Assembly (NCBI GenBank): GCA_013397115.1
Contig: VWZW01000996.1
Location: forward strand, 1,875,611 to 1,939,610
Source: Edolisoma coerulescens
Lineage: Eukaryota > Chordata > Aves > Passeriformes > Campephagidae
DNA: 64,000 bases
Reading direction: 5' to 3'
Part shown: positions 23,719-38,247 of the stretch, piece by piece
Layout of the letters: every line of letters begins with the position of its first letter
Position numbering within the stretch: position 1 is the first letter of the stretch
The notes under the pieces: generated by a model
Seen by the model: only the letters and a program-made list of their open reading frames with translations
The model's database searches: none
Told to the model about the DNA's origin: nothing
Program-made: the position numbers and the translations under genes

Positions 23719-25249
23719 CTGGATGGTCTAAGCCACATCCTAGTATATACAAGCAAGAGGCATGAGTTCTGGAGGCATCAGGTTACAATAATACTCTTTG
23801 CATTACTTAATGTTGTTTAAATATAATTTCATTTTTACATAAACTTGTTTAGCTTTTAACTTCCTTGGGAGTAGAGGGGGAAAAACACCTTCCCATGCAG
23901 AGACCTTTTTTGTCCAGAAGTAGGTATCAACCTTCCTATAACTTCAAAATGAAGCTGCTAGTCCTGAAACTACTTTATTGAAAAGAAATAATGCATAAGA
24001 TGACATAATTCTCAGCCAGGTGTGGGTTTTACTGGAAAAAGAAAAAGATTCTGTTAAAAAAAGTTACCAAAAAAACTCACTAGAGATGTGCATCAGAGTA
24101 GAAATAAGGTGTTAAGTATTAAAACATTCAGAGGTTATTTACAACAAATATTCAGGAAACTGATAGAAAAGGAATAGGTTAAATAAGCTTGAACTCTAAG
24201 GAAATTAAAGTAAGTGGTCAAGATGTGAAATAATAAGAAAGTTATGCTGCTTCCTAGTCCTGTTATGTGTGTGACAAAACCAGATCATTAGCAACAGAAA
24301 ATTACTTTGAGATGCTACTTTTTAAACTCTTTGCTGCCTAATGTGATGGACTAATTAGTGGAAGTGATCAGGAATTCCCTGTAGGCCAAGTCCAGAGAGA
24401 CACTCCCTTTCTGTAGTCTCCGGCAGGGCTAGAGAGAGGCTGCCACACCCATCACCTCCGGGTTTGCACCCCACGTTTGTGACATCCTGCCTGGCCAGCT
24501 GAGGGACAGTCAAGGTGCTGAAAGCTTGAGCAGCCCTGAAATTCATGAATTTGTTTAAACCCACTTGCATAATATAATTTAGAAATTATCTGGACAGGCT
24601 GGGTCTTTTTCTTTATTTTCTTCCCCCTTTCACCCCAAACAAAAGCATTAAGTGGTTTAGTTTCACAGAGAAACAGGAAATGGGAGTTTCCACAACAAAT
24701 TTAAACCCAAATTTTACAGCTCCAGCGCCATTTTAGAGTAGACAAATGACTTTTTGTAGTACAGTAAAAGATAATCCATTGATTAGTTTCTAATGCTATC
24801 CTAATCTGGCTGTGCTTCCATAGTATTAGTGGCTGCACTTCCCAAGGCAGACTACAGTTTTATCTGAGTAGACTAAAAAGTTAAAACTGATTATCATAAT
24901 CCCATCCCTATTTTGTCCTTAATAAGGACAGGTAAATGCTACAATAGGATCCCGCATTAATACAGCAGACTTTTTTACTTTTCAAAGTGCTTTAGGGCTT
25001 TCTTACACTGGAAATTACTGATCATCTGCAGGAGAGATCTTTTAAAAAAAAAGTCACTGCCTGCTACCAGAGGTAGTTCAGGTACATTCTTCCATGATCA
25101 TTCACAGGATGGAGAAGAAGACTTTTTCAGCTCTTACCTAGCATGCTATTCTGTGCCTGCAGAATGTGGGACAGGGTGAGGAATGGTAAAATGAAGATCT
25201 TGGCAGCTGAGTACATTCAAACTGAGATTTTCTGGAAGCTCCTGAAGCA

Positions 25250-25265
25250 CAGATATATATATCTG
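25250..25265. repeat. 16-bp AT palindrome
   Basis: The sequence cagatatatatatctg is its own reverse complement, built on an alternating TA core. Such cores arise easily by slippage. Confidence 0.9.
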
Positions 25266-27656
25266 GATTTTAGGAGACATACATTAACTACGTATTTTTG
25301 CAGCAAGAGTCACTGTGTTGGTATTTCAGTAGTTTTCAGGGCTTCTCAGTCAAGCCCTTTATTAAAGAAATTGGCCAAGCCTTGTAATTTCAGGTTGCCA
25401 GCTAACTTGGGAAAACAACATTGTATGAGTTTACATTTGACTCATATTTTTAAAAGCTGTCCACAAGTGTTAGAAGCAGAAGGCTTTTAGCATTTTTTTT
25501 AAGGGAGAAAGAGGTTCTTGAATGCAGTTTGTTCAGAACTCTGTGAATGAAGAAAATGGAGGCATTTTGTTAGGATGTAGCTGAATTATAGTCATAAAAC
25601 ACCTTGGAAATGCACCTTCCTAGTCTTGGTGACTTTTGCCTTCTTCTCATCTGAAAGAGCATTCAGTCCAGGATGAGACAAAATACTTAACAGCTTGAAA
25701 CACCAGAACATAAATGTTCAAACAGATCTGCCGCTTTTGTCCGCCAGGCTTTCTTTGGCAAGCTTGGGAAAGTACTTTTCCTTTGAGATCAGCTATTGCT
25801 GTTTTGATTAATAGATACTTCCATACACAGCTTAGTACTAACCTCTCCATCTTAAAATCAGTATAATCCTTAGAAATATGCAATTGAAATGGTTTTGAAA
25901 TTTCCAGCGGTGTCATTACAGATGTTTTATTTGACTAAGGGGATAGTTTAAACTAGCTTTGCTGCTTAAGAAAATGTTCCCGCAACTACAACTTAACACG
26001 TTACAGAACAAAATTCTGAAGAACTCAGAAAAATAAGTATTTTAAAGACAGATTCCAGAGACTCTCAGGCTCTCAAAGTCAAGTTAATAACAATGACATT
26101 ATATTTCTCTTCTCTGTATAAAAGAAAAATATCAATCAAGCCTAAAAGATTATATATGCTGAATATGCTTGAAGGAAATGGAGACTCTCATTATCCTAAG
26201 GGACAAAACTTAATCACACACCCTCTGTTGAAAGCTCAGATGCTCCACCGGGAACCCAGTCTTCGCATATGTAACACTTGCAAGCCTCTGGAGCCTAAGC
26301 TGTGTCTAGAAGCCCTTAAATCCCTGTGGCATATTCCCAAAGAGTACATCCTCTGTCTTGCATATCTCCTGAGATCAAGGACTTAAAATGCAGTTGCATG
26401 TCCCATGGCAAAGTACCGACTTGTCAGATTCTTCTCACATGCCAGGAATAGGAGCCTTGCATGTCAGCCCTTTAGTAGATATGTGTGCATAGTATACAGA
26501 AGCTTTGGAAGAAATTGAGACACAGCTCCTTTTAGTTAAAGGACAAATTATAAACTGTTACTGATGATTATAAAGCTGCCAAATGTAGGATCCCACCCAT
26601 CCAATGTGCAGTACTTCACACAGATGTGACCCATCTCTGGAAAACTCCACAAGCAGCTGCCTTCCTCCGTGACTGGACAGGGATTCAAAGCATCTCAGTT
26701 AGGGGCTTCAGTAGACACCAGAAGGTTGTCTAGCACCTAGGTTAGCCAGGCTGAATCCACCCGTAATACCTGAAAACTGTGTCCTTCACTTTATCTCGTT
26801 CTTCCCTCAGGATCTGTTTGTATTCAGTTTCCCTTCCACACTGCTGAGCTCCTGGAGGAGAGATTTCTTCTTAAGCACAAGCTGCTAGAAATGGTTCAAT
26901 ATTCTTTTTCATAACCTTCTCGTTCCTCTGCCAGGTGACATCTTTTGTGCTGACCTGGAAAAAACAGACCCTAGGTAGGTGCCTGTTGCTTCAGTGACCT
27001 GCTGCCTGTTGTACCAAATGTGAGTAACAGCAGCTGGCTCGTTGCTTGAAGCAATTATGCTTCAGTGATCCTGGAGCCACGTCCATTCCCCTGCTCAGGC
27101 CGACATGCAAGGAGACAACAGAAAGGATAAAAAAACAACCTAACCAAGACAGAGATGGCAGTTTTCCAACAACTCACAAATCATCCCTCACTCTCCACAT
27201 CCTCCTTCTAAAAAAAATTATAAGCCCCACAAGCACTACTCGCTTAGATTTATTTAGAAATGGGAAATTTAGGTCGTGCTACTCCTTGCTTCTCTCTTCT
27301 CCAAGGTCTGTAGATATTTTATTGACTTAGTAAAGACCAACTGGGCTTTCTTCTTTGCAGTGCCTGAGTGCTGGCACAGCTCTGCTTAAGCCCCATCCCT
27401 CCGGCCAACATCCCTCTGGCATAAGGAAGCGATGGTAAAGGGACTTTAGAGCCTCACAACTTCTTCACAGCTTCTGCAGACTCTTATGAATGTAACTGGT
27501 AAGGTACAGAGGAATTGAAAACACCTCCAACTATCAACTAAAGACTAAGCTACCAGCTTCCATGGTTGTGTGGGCATCACCCACCATTCACCTACTGCCA
27601 CATCTGTAACAACACACTTCTTTCAGGTAAAGAGGGCTGGATGTGCATCAAGGTAT

Positions 27657-27676
27657 TAAAAACAAACAAACAAACC
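27657..27676 (+). repeat. (AAAC)n microsatellite
   Basis: Four short units of the AAAC type, followed by an A-rich tail to about 27697. Confidence 0.85.
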
Positions 27677-28500
27677 CAAAAAATGAAAACAATAAAAATC
27701 CCCAGAAAATCTAGGAATACAGCAGATATGTAGAAGAAACATGCATAAAACTGGTAAAAGGGTTTAATAAACGTACGAGCAAAATCTTGTTGAGACTATG
27801 CTTTACTAGGGGAGTCACAGTACACAGAGGGGGACTAGAGTTCTGTTACGTAAGTTAGTTGCATATACTTGTTTCCAAATACAGCCTGTTATTTTTAATT
27901 GCATCTTTTAATACAATGCCTGTGAAGAAGTTTTCTAACCCCAAGCCTGTCCAAAGTTATTTTTATAGTCTAGCTAGAAACTTCTAAAAATAGAGCATTT
28001 CTAATACAAAACCATGGGCTAAACTTCAATAACTGCCACATTATACTGGTGTGGTTGGGGTAAATTACATACTGTGATGACTCAACAATGGAAAATAACG
28101 AAGAGAAGAAGCAGGAGCCCAATCGACTGAAGCATGACACAGGTAGGGGTCCCAGCTTGAAATTCTTCAGGACTGTTTGTGCACACAGTGGAATGCTCCA
28201 AAGTTTCATTTATCACATCTTTCTGCAACATCAGCTGTTTTTCTACAATACTAATCTGTGCCATTTAAGAAAACATTTGGCCTTAGCTACTTAAATCTTT
28301 ATAAAAATCCCTTGCTTTCCTTCACCACATATAACTAACAAATATAACTAACTAATAAGAACATCTATAACAGGTAATGAATCAAAGCTGAGATCATGCT
28401 ACTGTTCTTCAGAGAAACTGAAAGTTAGATGAACTGAATCAAGTACCATTTTCAAGGTTTTAAGGTAAACTCAAAGTTTAAGTATGTAAGATACATACTT

Positions 28501-28550
28501 AAAAAAAAAAAAAGAGGCTGTTGTAATAAAATACAGATTTTTTTTTTTTT
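28501..28550. repeat. A13 and T13 runs 24 bases apart
   Basis: Thirteen A (28501-28513) and thirteen T (28538-28550) flank a 24-base spacer and can pair. The T run followed by ccttttacag also resembles a splice acceptor, but no exon is recognised after it. Confidence 0.85.
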
Positions 28551-31500
28551 CCTTTTACAGAGCAGTAACTGAACATTTTATGACTTACACAGACTCCATC
28601 AGTATTTCTAATGACAGCAGAAATATTTCTGGAACAAGATAGGTTTCCCGAGAGGTTTGCATCGTGAGATGAGTAACCTTTCCGGATGAAAAACAAGTAT
28701 GTAAATAAATGTATCTTTTAAAAAAATGCATTATTCCCATCAGAATAAATTTGAGGCCAACATTTGAAAAATACTGAATACGAGGTGCACTTCCAAGCCC
28801 ATATTATTCACATGAGCACAAATAGTTATAATGATGCTTGCAAAACATATTCACAGAATGAACAAGGACTGTGTGTGAATGAGTTGCTCATATATGTTGT
28901 ATCAATGCTAAGAAAAGAATCAGCATAGCATGTTAAAAAATAGAAACTAAAGCTTCACAGATTATTAGAAGGATAAATAATACCCTGTTTCTAGCAATCT
29001 GCTGTAATTTTCTGCCCCAAACCATGAATCTGAATTACACAGCTGAAGACACCCCCAAGGGGCTATAGTAAAAACCAAAATCCTCTCAATTCTTTTTTAA
29101 TCGCTTGTTAAATATCAGTTCTTTAGATGATACTGTCTGAAAACAAAGCTCCTACAAGTGATTATCCTATGAATTCTCCAACATGTTTCAAATCAGGTTT
29201 TCTAATACTTGGACTGCTATAACACTGAAGAACATTGAGTCAAGTCAGAGAAACCAGTTATGTGACTTTTCAGCCCCAGCAGAAAGAAAATTACATCTTT
29301 AAATTATGGTGTTCTCTATGAAGCAACACAGAGGGAGTAAGAATAAGATGGGTTTATGAACTTAAGCACATTTCTACTTACATCACAGATAAGTTCAATA
29401 CCTCAATATGGTTAAGGCACTAAGTTAAATTAGTAATTATTTCTAAAAAAACATCTAAAGTCCTTTTTCCTCAAATATATTAACTGTTAAAGGTTTTTTT
29501 ATTTTTTTCAAGTTTCACAACACATAGCACTGCCTAATTAAGTGCTTCCAGTTCATGTCTTCATGAATAAGACTTCTACATATTTGAAAGTGATCTCAAA
29601 AACGAGTAGAGCGCAAGGTGACAGAATTCACTTCATGCTGCTCCTGTCTAACGTACACAGATGATGATACACCCAAACACATTGTCAGATTTGTCCTTTA
29701 ATATTTTCCAGGGTGCTTTCTTTTGGGAACCATATAATGAGAAATTTAGTGGTAGATCTGAAGGCCAATGAAAATCTCCTTCCAACACTAGCACTCAGCA
29801 TCTTCTGAGGCTGGGGTGGTAAGACACCAAAAGATGTCAAATACAACAAATCTGTAGGAGCTCTGCAGGTGGGAAGGGAAAGTGTGGGCAAGCCAAAGGA
29901 GGACAAGAGGACAGGCTACACAGATACTACACACAAATATTCACAAATATTCACAGCACATCACACACTCAGCAAAAAGGAGCTGGTGGAACCAATATTA
30001 GAGCTAAAACAGTGACTCACAGAAAAGGCAGACAAGGGCCTGTGCTGTGGTATCTCTTTATGGTCTGAGGTGCTGAGCATCTAAGCTGCCTCTGCAGTCT
30101 GTGTGCATCTTTCCTACCTTAAGCACACTTCAACTCTGATCAAGGTGAAATGAATTTCATCTTTACATCAGGATTTTTTGCTTTTGCCAAGAATGAAAAG
30201 ATCAGTTTAAGCATAAAGCTGTAAGCTAGAGTTCCTCCACACTACCTACTGCAGGCGGGTCTCAAATCCAAGCTTGACAGCATGTCTCTAATTACACATA
30301 TCGTTTTAGAAACACTGTATTTCGTGGGGAAACTAATGTAGGCAGGAAGGTAATCAAGCTTTTCAGCAGACCAGGCAATGCTCTCTACTGCTATAAATAC
30401 TCTTTCAACAGCACAGGCATATTACATGTACATTTAGGCTTAAATCAAGATTGAAACTGTAGATATCAAATCTTTATGTTTAGTATTTTCAAATATCTCA
30501 GTTGTGCTGGATTCGGTTTGAATCTCTTTTATCTGCTAATAGAAACTGAATGATACTTACCTAAAACTAATGTTAAATTTAGTGAATGTCTTTGAGCCTG
30601 TTCCAGCCAACAATGCTAAGGCTGTGCAGTTTGTGTTCCAGTAGTCAGTGGTCAGATCCTTAACTGTAATTGACCAAGGATGAATGAGTGTTCTGAAGAC
30701 CTTCCTATCCCCTCAGGGGTTTTCAGTAAATCTTTTATTCAAGTTAGATGGAATAGCAAATTCTTCTAAGAACCAGCATGGCACACAGTTTGAATTTTTC
30801 CCAGATCTACTCTGAGAACAATACTAATTTGATGGTAGAATTATACCTAGATCCAATCACTTAACTTTAAAGATGTCCTTAGGAAGACAAGATTGTATAC
30901 ATATGAAACAACTACCTCTCAGATTCATATGCAGCTGCCCTCTCAGCATGATGGACTAGAAGGAGGCAACATCCATTCACCTGTAGGTAGAATCATGTTA
31001 ATGCTACTGATTTCCACTTAGAGGACTGTATTTTGGTGCTTACTTTTGATACCGACAAATCTTCCCCAGATGCAATAACTTGAGTTGATTACACTAAAAA
31101 AAACCAAACCTGTTTCCAAACATTTTCATGAGAAATAATTGTCTGAACACCAGCAGCTGCTGAAACTTCTTATACATGTAAATGACTACACTTTCACTTC
31201 TCAGTCTTATCTTCAGGTGTTTTTCAGGTAAGCTTTATGCCTATGTGTGTCCCACTCAGAAGAAAAACCTGTAACAGGCACATTTCAAATGAAGAGGAGT
31301 AGCAGGGTTTTGAAACTTTGACAGCAAATGTTAAGTGTATTGGGGGAAATGTTTACTACACACCATTGCAGCATTTAAAATGTGCTGAGCTCAAAGGATA
31401 TGAAAAAGACAGCATATTATCTGGAGGGGATTGCCCACAGCTGCAAAAAGGGGAGATTACAGGGGAAGCTCTGCTTCTGGATGCTATACACAAAATTAGA

Positions 31501-33794
31501 GAAGAACTCTGTTTCCAAAAATCATACTGTTCTACAATTTCTGATTTTTGTCGCATTTATGCTGTAGAGCTGCACTGCAGTTCACTGCACTAAAAGAGCT
31601 GGAATATTCCTGTATATAAGTGGTTTGCCTATATTGGGGTGACAGAAGCTGAATAAAGAGTATACTTCACAAGCAGAATTCCTGATTGAAGATGTGTTTT
31701 CATTGACCTCATTGGACCTTGGACCAGACACACAAACATGATTAATCCCAGAAAGAAAGTTAATCAGTTCATGACAGTCAAGACTCTTTCAGAACTTTTA
31801 TTTCCTTTCCCACTGCCTCCAGACCTTCTCTGTTTAGAATTTGTTCACATTAAGGCAGTGTGGTTGCTTGTTATCCCTTGAGAAGATCTGTATCAAGCAT
31901 GGATTTTCAATGGAAAATTGTGAGGACACCAGCCTTTCTCAGTTGCCTTTGGTGGTTTCTGTAGGACCCCGTAGCTGTAAAGCCGTCACAGAGAGACTGT
32001 TGCTGCATTCACCCTTATGTGATATGGCAAGCTTTGTGATCTGAAACAAGTCCTGGCCATTTATTTTATATTTTCTCTCATGTAAATACTGGAGATATTT
32101 CAGATTACGTCCAAACAGCATGGTCCCAGACATTTCACAAGTCAACTTTCCTCTACCCTCCAGAGATTTCAGGGTATCCTGTGCCCAAGCAATACACCTC
32201 AGAAATTCTTGTTCCATCAGCCAAAGACATCCTTCCTCCAGACAACCCTGTTCTCCCTTCATAAGGGGAAGCACATCAGCAACTCATTCATCTCTGCTTC
32301 CCACATTCTTCATTGCTAGTATTGTATTTGGGAGCCTCTTCGTCTGGCTGCATAAACACATTTTTCACAGCACTTGGAAAACACAACAGCTGATCAGAAT
32401 TAACATCTTTGTATAGATCAGATGAAAAATTCTTTCCTGGACGACAGCTATTAAAAAGGTACAAGTCATCACTGCAAATAATCCTCAAGATTCAGTGCCA
32501 CAAACTTCCAAGCAAGTTACTACAAGCAAACAGGACTTCAAAATATATCTGAAAGGCAAACCTTCACTCAAATCACTAGCATTTTAAAGCAAGAACAATG
32601 TGGAAACTCTAGGCATTTAATAGGAACCCTCTGATTTTGGACAACACCACTATATAATGCAGCCTATAGCTATAACTGGGCAAAGATTCTCCTCTCTCTG
32701 CTCATATGCACTTTTTGTAGGAGAGGATTTTTGTGCAATAACTGTGGTAACTGTGAGTTGCCAGAATCCCTGTTTAGCAGCTCAGAACTCCCCATACAAT
32801 ATCCCACCCATTCCCTCTGTATCATTCCCCTGCCATAATTTAAGTGGAAGCTGGTCAGTGTCTGATAGTTTCTTTTGCACATGGCCAAAGAAGGCTAGAA
32901 AACTCTACGTAATGCACAAGATTACCTGGAGAAGTAGTTACTTCTAATAGTTTGTCTTTCAAAAATGGCAGATCATTTCTTCTCCAATCTACCAAGGACT
33001 GAAATAATCATGTAATTCTTTTCAGAAGGGCACTTGGTAGAAGCTCCAACATCTGTGTTATTAAGGCATATAGATTTAAAGAGCCACTCGAGAGTCAGGA
33101 GAGTAGTACACTGAGATTCAAAAAATTGAAGTGGTTTCCTATTGAAATATTGACTGAATGAATCTAGGATGAATTAGAATTATCCCACTTCATTTCATTC
33201 ATTTTCTAGGAGAGAAACATGGGAAAATTTCAACCTTGACCATTAAAGAAAAACACCCCAAATCCTTTGTTCATTATCTTGAAGTCCATCCACACACAGA
33301 AAATACTGTAGAACAGTTAAATCCCCTCAACGGCATCAGTGATGAACAGAAATCTTACTCAGTCTAAGTAAAAAGTAACTGGTTCCTTTGCGGAGAAAGT
33401 AATTGCAGCAGTATGAACTCCAAAACTTAGTCAGAAACCAGACAATGCTTTTATTCCCATTCCACCCTTTTTTTTTGCTTGTAATTTCTTTCCTAGAGGA
33501 ATTCTGTCCTGATTCCAATAACAGTTTCTTACTCTGTTTTCACCATGGTTTTATCAATAGAATTAAAATATCCAGGAGTGCCCAGAACATCAGTTATCTT
33601 ATTTGTGAATAATAAAAGGAGCTGATGTGAAAGCCGCTGGAAAGGAAAAAGACAAGCTGAAAAAAACCACAATCCACTGAAAGCAGTGCTTATCCTGTGT
33701 GTGCACATTCACTATGAGATATAAATATTCATTTCATTTTTCTTATTATACTGACAAGGACAAACCTTCAGAGGTAGGTAGCTGATTTTTCATG

Positions 33795-34104
33795 GAATCA
33801 TAGAATGGTTTGGGTTGGAAGAGACCTTAAAGATAATGCAGTTCCAATCCCCCTGCCATGGGCAGGGACACTTCTCACTAGACCACATTAATCAAAGTCC
33901 CATCCAGCCTGTCCTTGAACACTTCCAGGGATGGGGCATCCACAACTTCTCTGGGCAACCTCTTTCAGTGCCTCACCACCCTCACAGTAAAGAATTTCTT
34001 CCTAATATCTAATCTAAACCTACTCTGTTTCGGTTTAAAGCTATTCCTCCTTGTCCCACCACTATATGTAAAAAATCCCCCTTTGAGGCCGAAGTGGAAG
34101 CAGC
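33795..34104 (-). mobile_element. CR1 LINE, 3' end fragment, about 0.3 kb
   Basis: On the minus strand this is the last 300 or so bases of a CR1 element. From left to right on the plus strand it shows the terminal 'atcatagaatgg', then 'tttgggttggaagagacctt', 'ccctgccatgggcagggaca', 'ggatggggcatccacaactt', and the block 'aagaatttcttcctaatat'. Similarity fades after about 34080 into 'ccccctttgaggccgaag'. It covers the C-terminal end of ORF2 and the 3' untranslated region. Its substitution level looks lower than in the CR1 at 17.3-18.2 kb. Confidence 0.92.
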
Positions 34105-37100
34105 AAATATGCATGCCAGTTCCCAAAAACTTTAAAGGAAGTTAACATGTTTTTAGACACAATGATCCAGAGCTTGATCACAAAAAGGCAATAGGAAATT
34201 AACTGCAACTGCCCTGGGATAGCTGGACTCGATGGGGTTGTTCTGGTGTTGAGAGATTGTTCCTCACCTCCACACCGATCTTTCACCATGATGCTCGTAC
34301 CTTAGTTTAGCAAGATGAAGCTTCCATCACACCAGGTAAGGTGGCAGTGACCACCTAGTGCTGAAAATAACTCAGGCATATTCAAGCCCACAATTGAGAT
34401 GTACAAAGTCGGCAAAAGAAAGTCCTGCAACTATAAGTGGAAGTATCCAGATATTTTGCTCTTCTCAGTTAAAAATTAAAATATTAGTAGAGACACAGAT
34501 ATGCTTACCAGACTTCAGTGGCTGGAGAGATTGTTCTTGCTTATAACTAGTATTAAAAATAGCATAAGAAATTAACTCTGGCAGGTATTTTTAAAATATT
34601 GTAGATGCAACAGAACTCAGAGTTTTATGGTTCTACACTTCAACACTTTCATGTTCCCCTGCTGGAGCCATATCAGTCAATAAATTCACATTGATGCTAA
34701 TTTGTTCTGTGCCTATTCACATAAGTGCCTCTTGTCACTTCTACTGGACACAAGCAGTATTTAGGCACACACAATGAAAATGAGGTAAAAGTGGTGAGAC
34801 AAGAAACAGGGAAGGGTACTGCTTTTTTTTGTAGCACCACAGATGCACCTTTTATTCCAGGTCCAACTGCTTTCTGTCTGCTCTCCTGGGACTTCACGCT
34901 CCGCTGGACAGAATGCCAGCTTCCCATTGTTACTAGACAGCAGTTGTGCCATACTGCGAGTTTAGAAATTCATGAATCTGTAATGCAAGAAAGGGACAGC
35001 TTTTCCTTACTGTATAACTCCAGCACTGCACAAAGGTCGCACTGCCAAAAGCCTGCTGGAATTAAAGAGCATCTTTTTGTTTCATTTTAAAGCACTGAAG
35101 GGATATTATGATATAAAATATTAAGGGATATTAAGAAATCATTAAAGCTGTCATTTTTTTACAAACACAGCAGCCCAACACCCATCAGATTCACTGGTGT
35201 AAAAGAAGGGTCCACTTACAAGATGTTCAGCTCTCCCCAGGGGAAACTGCCCTCATAGAGGGAGTCAGAGCCATGTTAATCTGGAACTTTTTGCCCTTGC
35301 ACCTACGGCTTTAATCTCTCCTTTATTCTTTATCCCCAAAACTCCTTACTACACTGGTTTCCCTACCTGAAGTAAACTGGACAGGATTTTGTTCATACTG
35401 TTCAAGAAGAGACTACAATGAGTTTTGATACGGAACAGTGCCTCTCTCATATCCTGCCTTGCGCACTGCAGCCTGTCTGTATTTTACTGTTTGGGATTGT
35501 GTGTTTGCCAAGCTTTCAGAAAACAGCAATGAAAAGTGAATGTTTAGGATAATATAACAATAGGATAATATTACAAATGTGAATATCTGTAAGAACAAAC
35601 TTAAACTATATATTTAGTCCTTTACAACAGAAACCAAAAGTGTTAACACTTCCATCCACATCATCCCACATAACCCCAACCATATTTACATAACACTTTG
35701 CTGTGCTTGAGTGGCTTTTTATCACTGGACATATGAGTGGTCTAAAATGGACAATATTCTTTAAGGACACTTTGCCACACCCTTAGGCATGTGAGACCAC
35801 ACAGTGAAGACTAATTCAAGCCTGGAAAGCCAGAATACAATTTCCTATGCCACCCTAGCACGGAGACCATCCCAATGGCTCTGGAGCCCCAAGCAAGCAG
35901 AAGGAGACAGGATACTGTTAAATTGTGTTATTTCCTTCACCTTGGCTAATCCTACGCTGGGTACACAAGGCCACATGAAGATTTGGCAGTGTCAGTGACC
36001 CCTTTTGCATCTGGGATCTCAGGGACTCATTTGCTTCTGCAGTTCAGCTTCACTGCCTTCCGCTTCTGGCTGAACCTTGAGTTCCTACAGCCTTTTCTGA
36101 AATTCAAAGTGAGTGACTTTCCCAAGGTCACACGGGAAGTGCATGGCAGAGAATAAAGCAGCAGTCTTTACACACATAACATCAGATATCTTAGCACTCA
36201 GATGTTTTATGACAAGTCCTGGACTCCAGCCTCAACACTGTGTTTGCTTATCAGGTAGAGAGCAGGAAAGAGTGGAAAGCTCAAGGAGCCTCACATGGAC
36301 CTGGTAGGAGATATCAAGTAGGTCAGTTGCGCTATTTCACTGCTTTTCTTTGTGTTCTATAAAAGATAGTACATGTAGTAGATTAAAAGAAAGACCATAC
36401 TTATCATAAAAGTGCATTTGTGATTGTAAAAAACCTTGGAATTATGACATGAAATGAACAAAGAAAGTGCTGACAGAAAAAAATATTTTAGAGTCATAAA
36501 ACTCTAAACAAAAGCTTATTCTTTATTAACACATATTTAATTTCAATGCCTACTACAACAGATGAAAGAAAATCTATGTCAAAAATTCAACACCTTTCTC
36601 CTTTGGGCAATCCCTCATGATTCTTTGCAATTACTGAGAAGGAAAAAAAACCCAACCAAAACCAAAACCAATAGAGAAAAGATGCATTGCAAGACATACG
36701 ACTAGCTAAAATTAATAGATCAAATAGGAGGAGTATTATAAAGTTGCCTCAGTCACGTACCACATCCACAGAGTTTCAGGATTTATTACAGACCATAAAG
36801 AAATGAACCAGACACTGAGGATAGGACACAGTACCTGGTTATAGGTAGATATTGTGATTCTAAATACTGTATGGTCTCTCACTTTGTCTTCATCTGCCAG
36901 CCCTGGAGGGCAGAGTGTCCTGTAGATCCTGGGTCACGTCTACCTGCTCTCACAGGTGTCTCACACAGATGCTCATCATGCCCCCCATGGCAGTAGATGC
37001 CCATGTTTAGGTGATTACAGTGTTTCTCATCATCAGACCTAGATTATATCATTATAGAAACGTAATAGGATGAGTCCTAGATCTGGACTATTGGGAAGTG

Positions 37101-38173
37101 GTTCAGGTACCTAAACGGAGATGTGTCCTGCAATCTGAGATCCCATGGGTTATCTAAGACATGATGGAGGAATCCCAGAAGACCTACAGCTGTCTGGGTA
37201 GACAGGACTCCCATGAACATCTTCAAAGCATAAGACACCAAAGTTACTGAATCCTTCTAACCTGGAGGAAAGCTGTTAATGAATCCTTTTTCTGTGCAAA
37301 ATTTTGTGGGGAAAGTCTAGCTTCTGCTACACAGTCAAGTAAAAACTAATATTCTTCTGCTGCTTATGATTTTTTTTCTCCCTTTTGGATTATTTTTTAT
37401 TTTATAAATTTTATTTAAGTTAGAGATGTCAGACAAAATTAGAAAATTGTAGCAGCATTTTTTTATACAACATCATGGAAGACACAGAAAAGAGAAAACA
37501 TTACCATAGATAGCAGAATAGCTTGTTCTCACATGTAACATTCAGGGAATAACAAAAAGCCAAGTAATGGGATATGGAAAAATTATTCCCTTTTTTGTAA
37601 AATAACCTATAAGGTATGGAAACAAGTATGCTCCAAGTCACTGTGAGACAGTCAAAATCAAGCAGCAAAACAAAGATAATATCCCTCTTGGAGTCTGAAA
37701 GGGAAAGTAGTTGTTTACATCACTAATTTGTACAGCGTCTATCACCATTGCCACTAGGTGTTCTAATTACAGAAAAGTAATGATGCAAAAGTTGCTAAGC
37801 AAATGTTAAACACAACAAGTGCACATTCTGTAAGCCCTAAGGGGCTCTTAGTTTTAAGTACTGGAAGACAGAAAGAGGAATTAACTCTTCAGAAGGGAAG
37901 GAAATTCTGGGGAGACAGAGCCTTGCTCCAAAGCACAGTGTACAAATTAGGAATGCAACCCTTAAGGCCTACCTAGCAGGTCTAGGAATCTATGCTATTA
38001 TCTATATTATTAATAACACCATTTAAATAAAAAAAATTTTTCTGAAGACCCTAATTAGTATCTAGTATTATGTCTGTTACATTTGGCCTTGAATAGTCAT
38101 AACTGCTTAGGGCTTCTCGGACACAGAACGTCCCAAGTGTGGGAAAAATATGTTGATAAGTGCATAAAAGAGA
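34105..38173. other. Unique DNA, no gene seen
   Basis: No gene or interspersed repeat is recognised. Short direct duplications of AT-rich units occur near 35100-35140 and 35545-35575. Open frames such as 34725-35090 have no domain that I can identify. Confidence 0.5.
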
Positions 38174-38247
38174 TTTTCTTTCTTCATTCTTTCTTTCTTG
38201 CTCATTGTTTCTTTCTTTCTTTGTTTTTCTTTCTTTCTTTCTTCTCC
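38174..38247 (+). repeat. (TTTC)n imperfect microsatellite
   Basis: About 70 bases of TTTC units interrupted by single-base changes (for example ttgctcattg and ttgtttttc). It is a polypyrimidine tract, likely polymorphic between individuals. The minus-strand lysine/glutamate-rich open frame over it is an artefact of the repeat. Confidence 0.93.

Larger units (their letters stand above)
23719..33794. other. About 10 kb of unique DNA, no gene seen
   Basis: No supported gene, RNA or interspersed repeat. A patch near 24360-24560 is GC-richer than its surroundings with a few CpGs, but matches nothing I recognise. A 16-bp palindrome (cagatatatatatctg) lies at 25250-25265. An AAAC microsatellite lies at 27657-27676, and an A13/T13 pair at 28501-28550. 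Short tandem copies of acaaatattc occur near 29934-29955. Open frames such as 28088-28294 and 31318-31593 have no recognised domain. Confidence 0.5.

Noticed and set aside
24355..24570. GC-richer patch with a 71-codon minus-strand frame
   Set aside because: A few CpGs but no family, splice pattern or LTR ends recognised.
28538..28560. Splice-acceptor-like T13 tract followed by ccttttacag
   Set aside because: No open, protein-like exon follows, and poly-T next to an AG is common by chance in AT-rich DNA.
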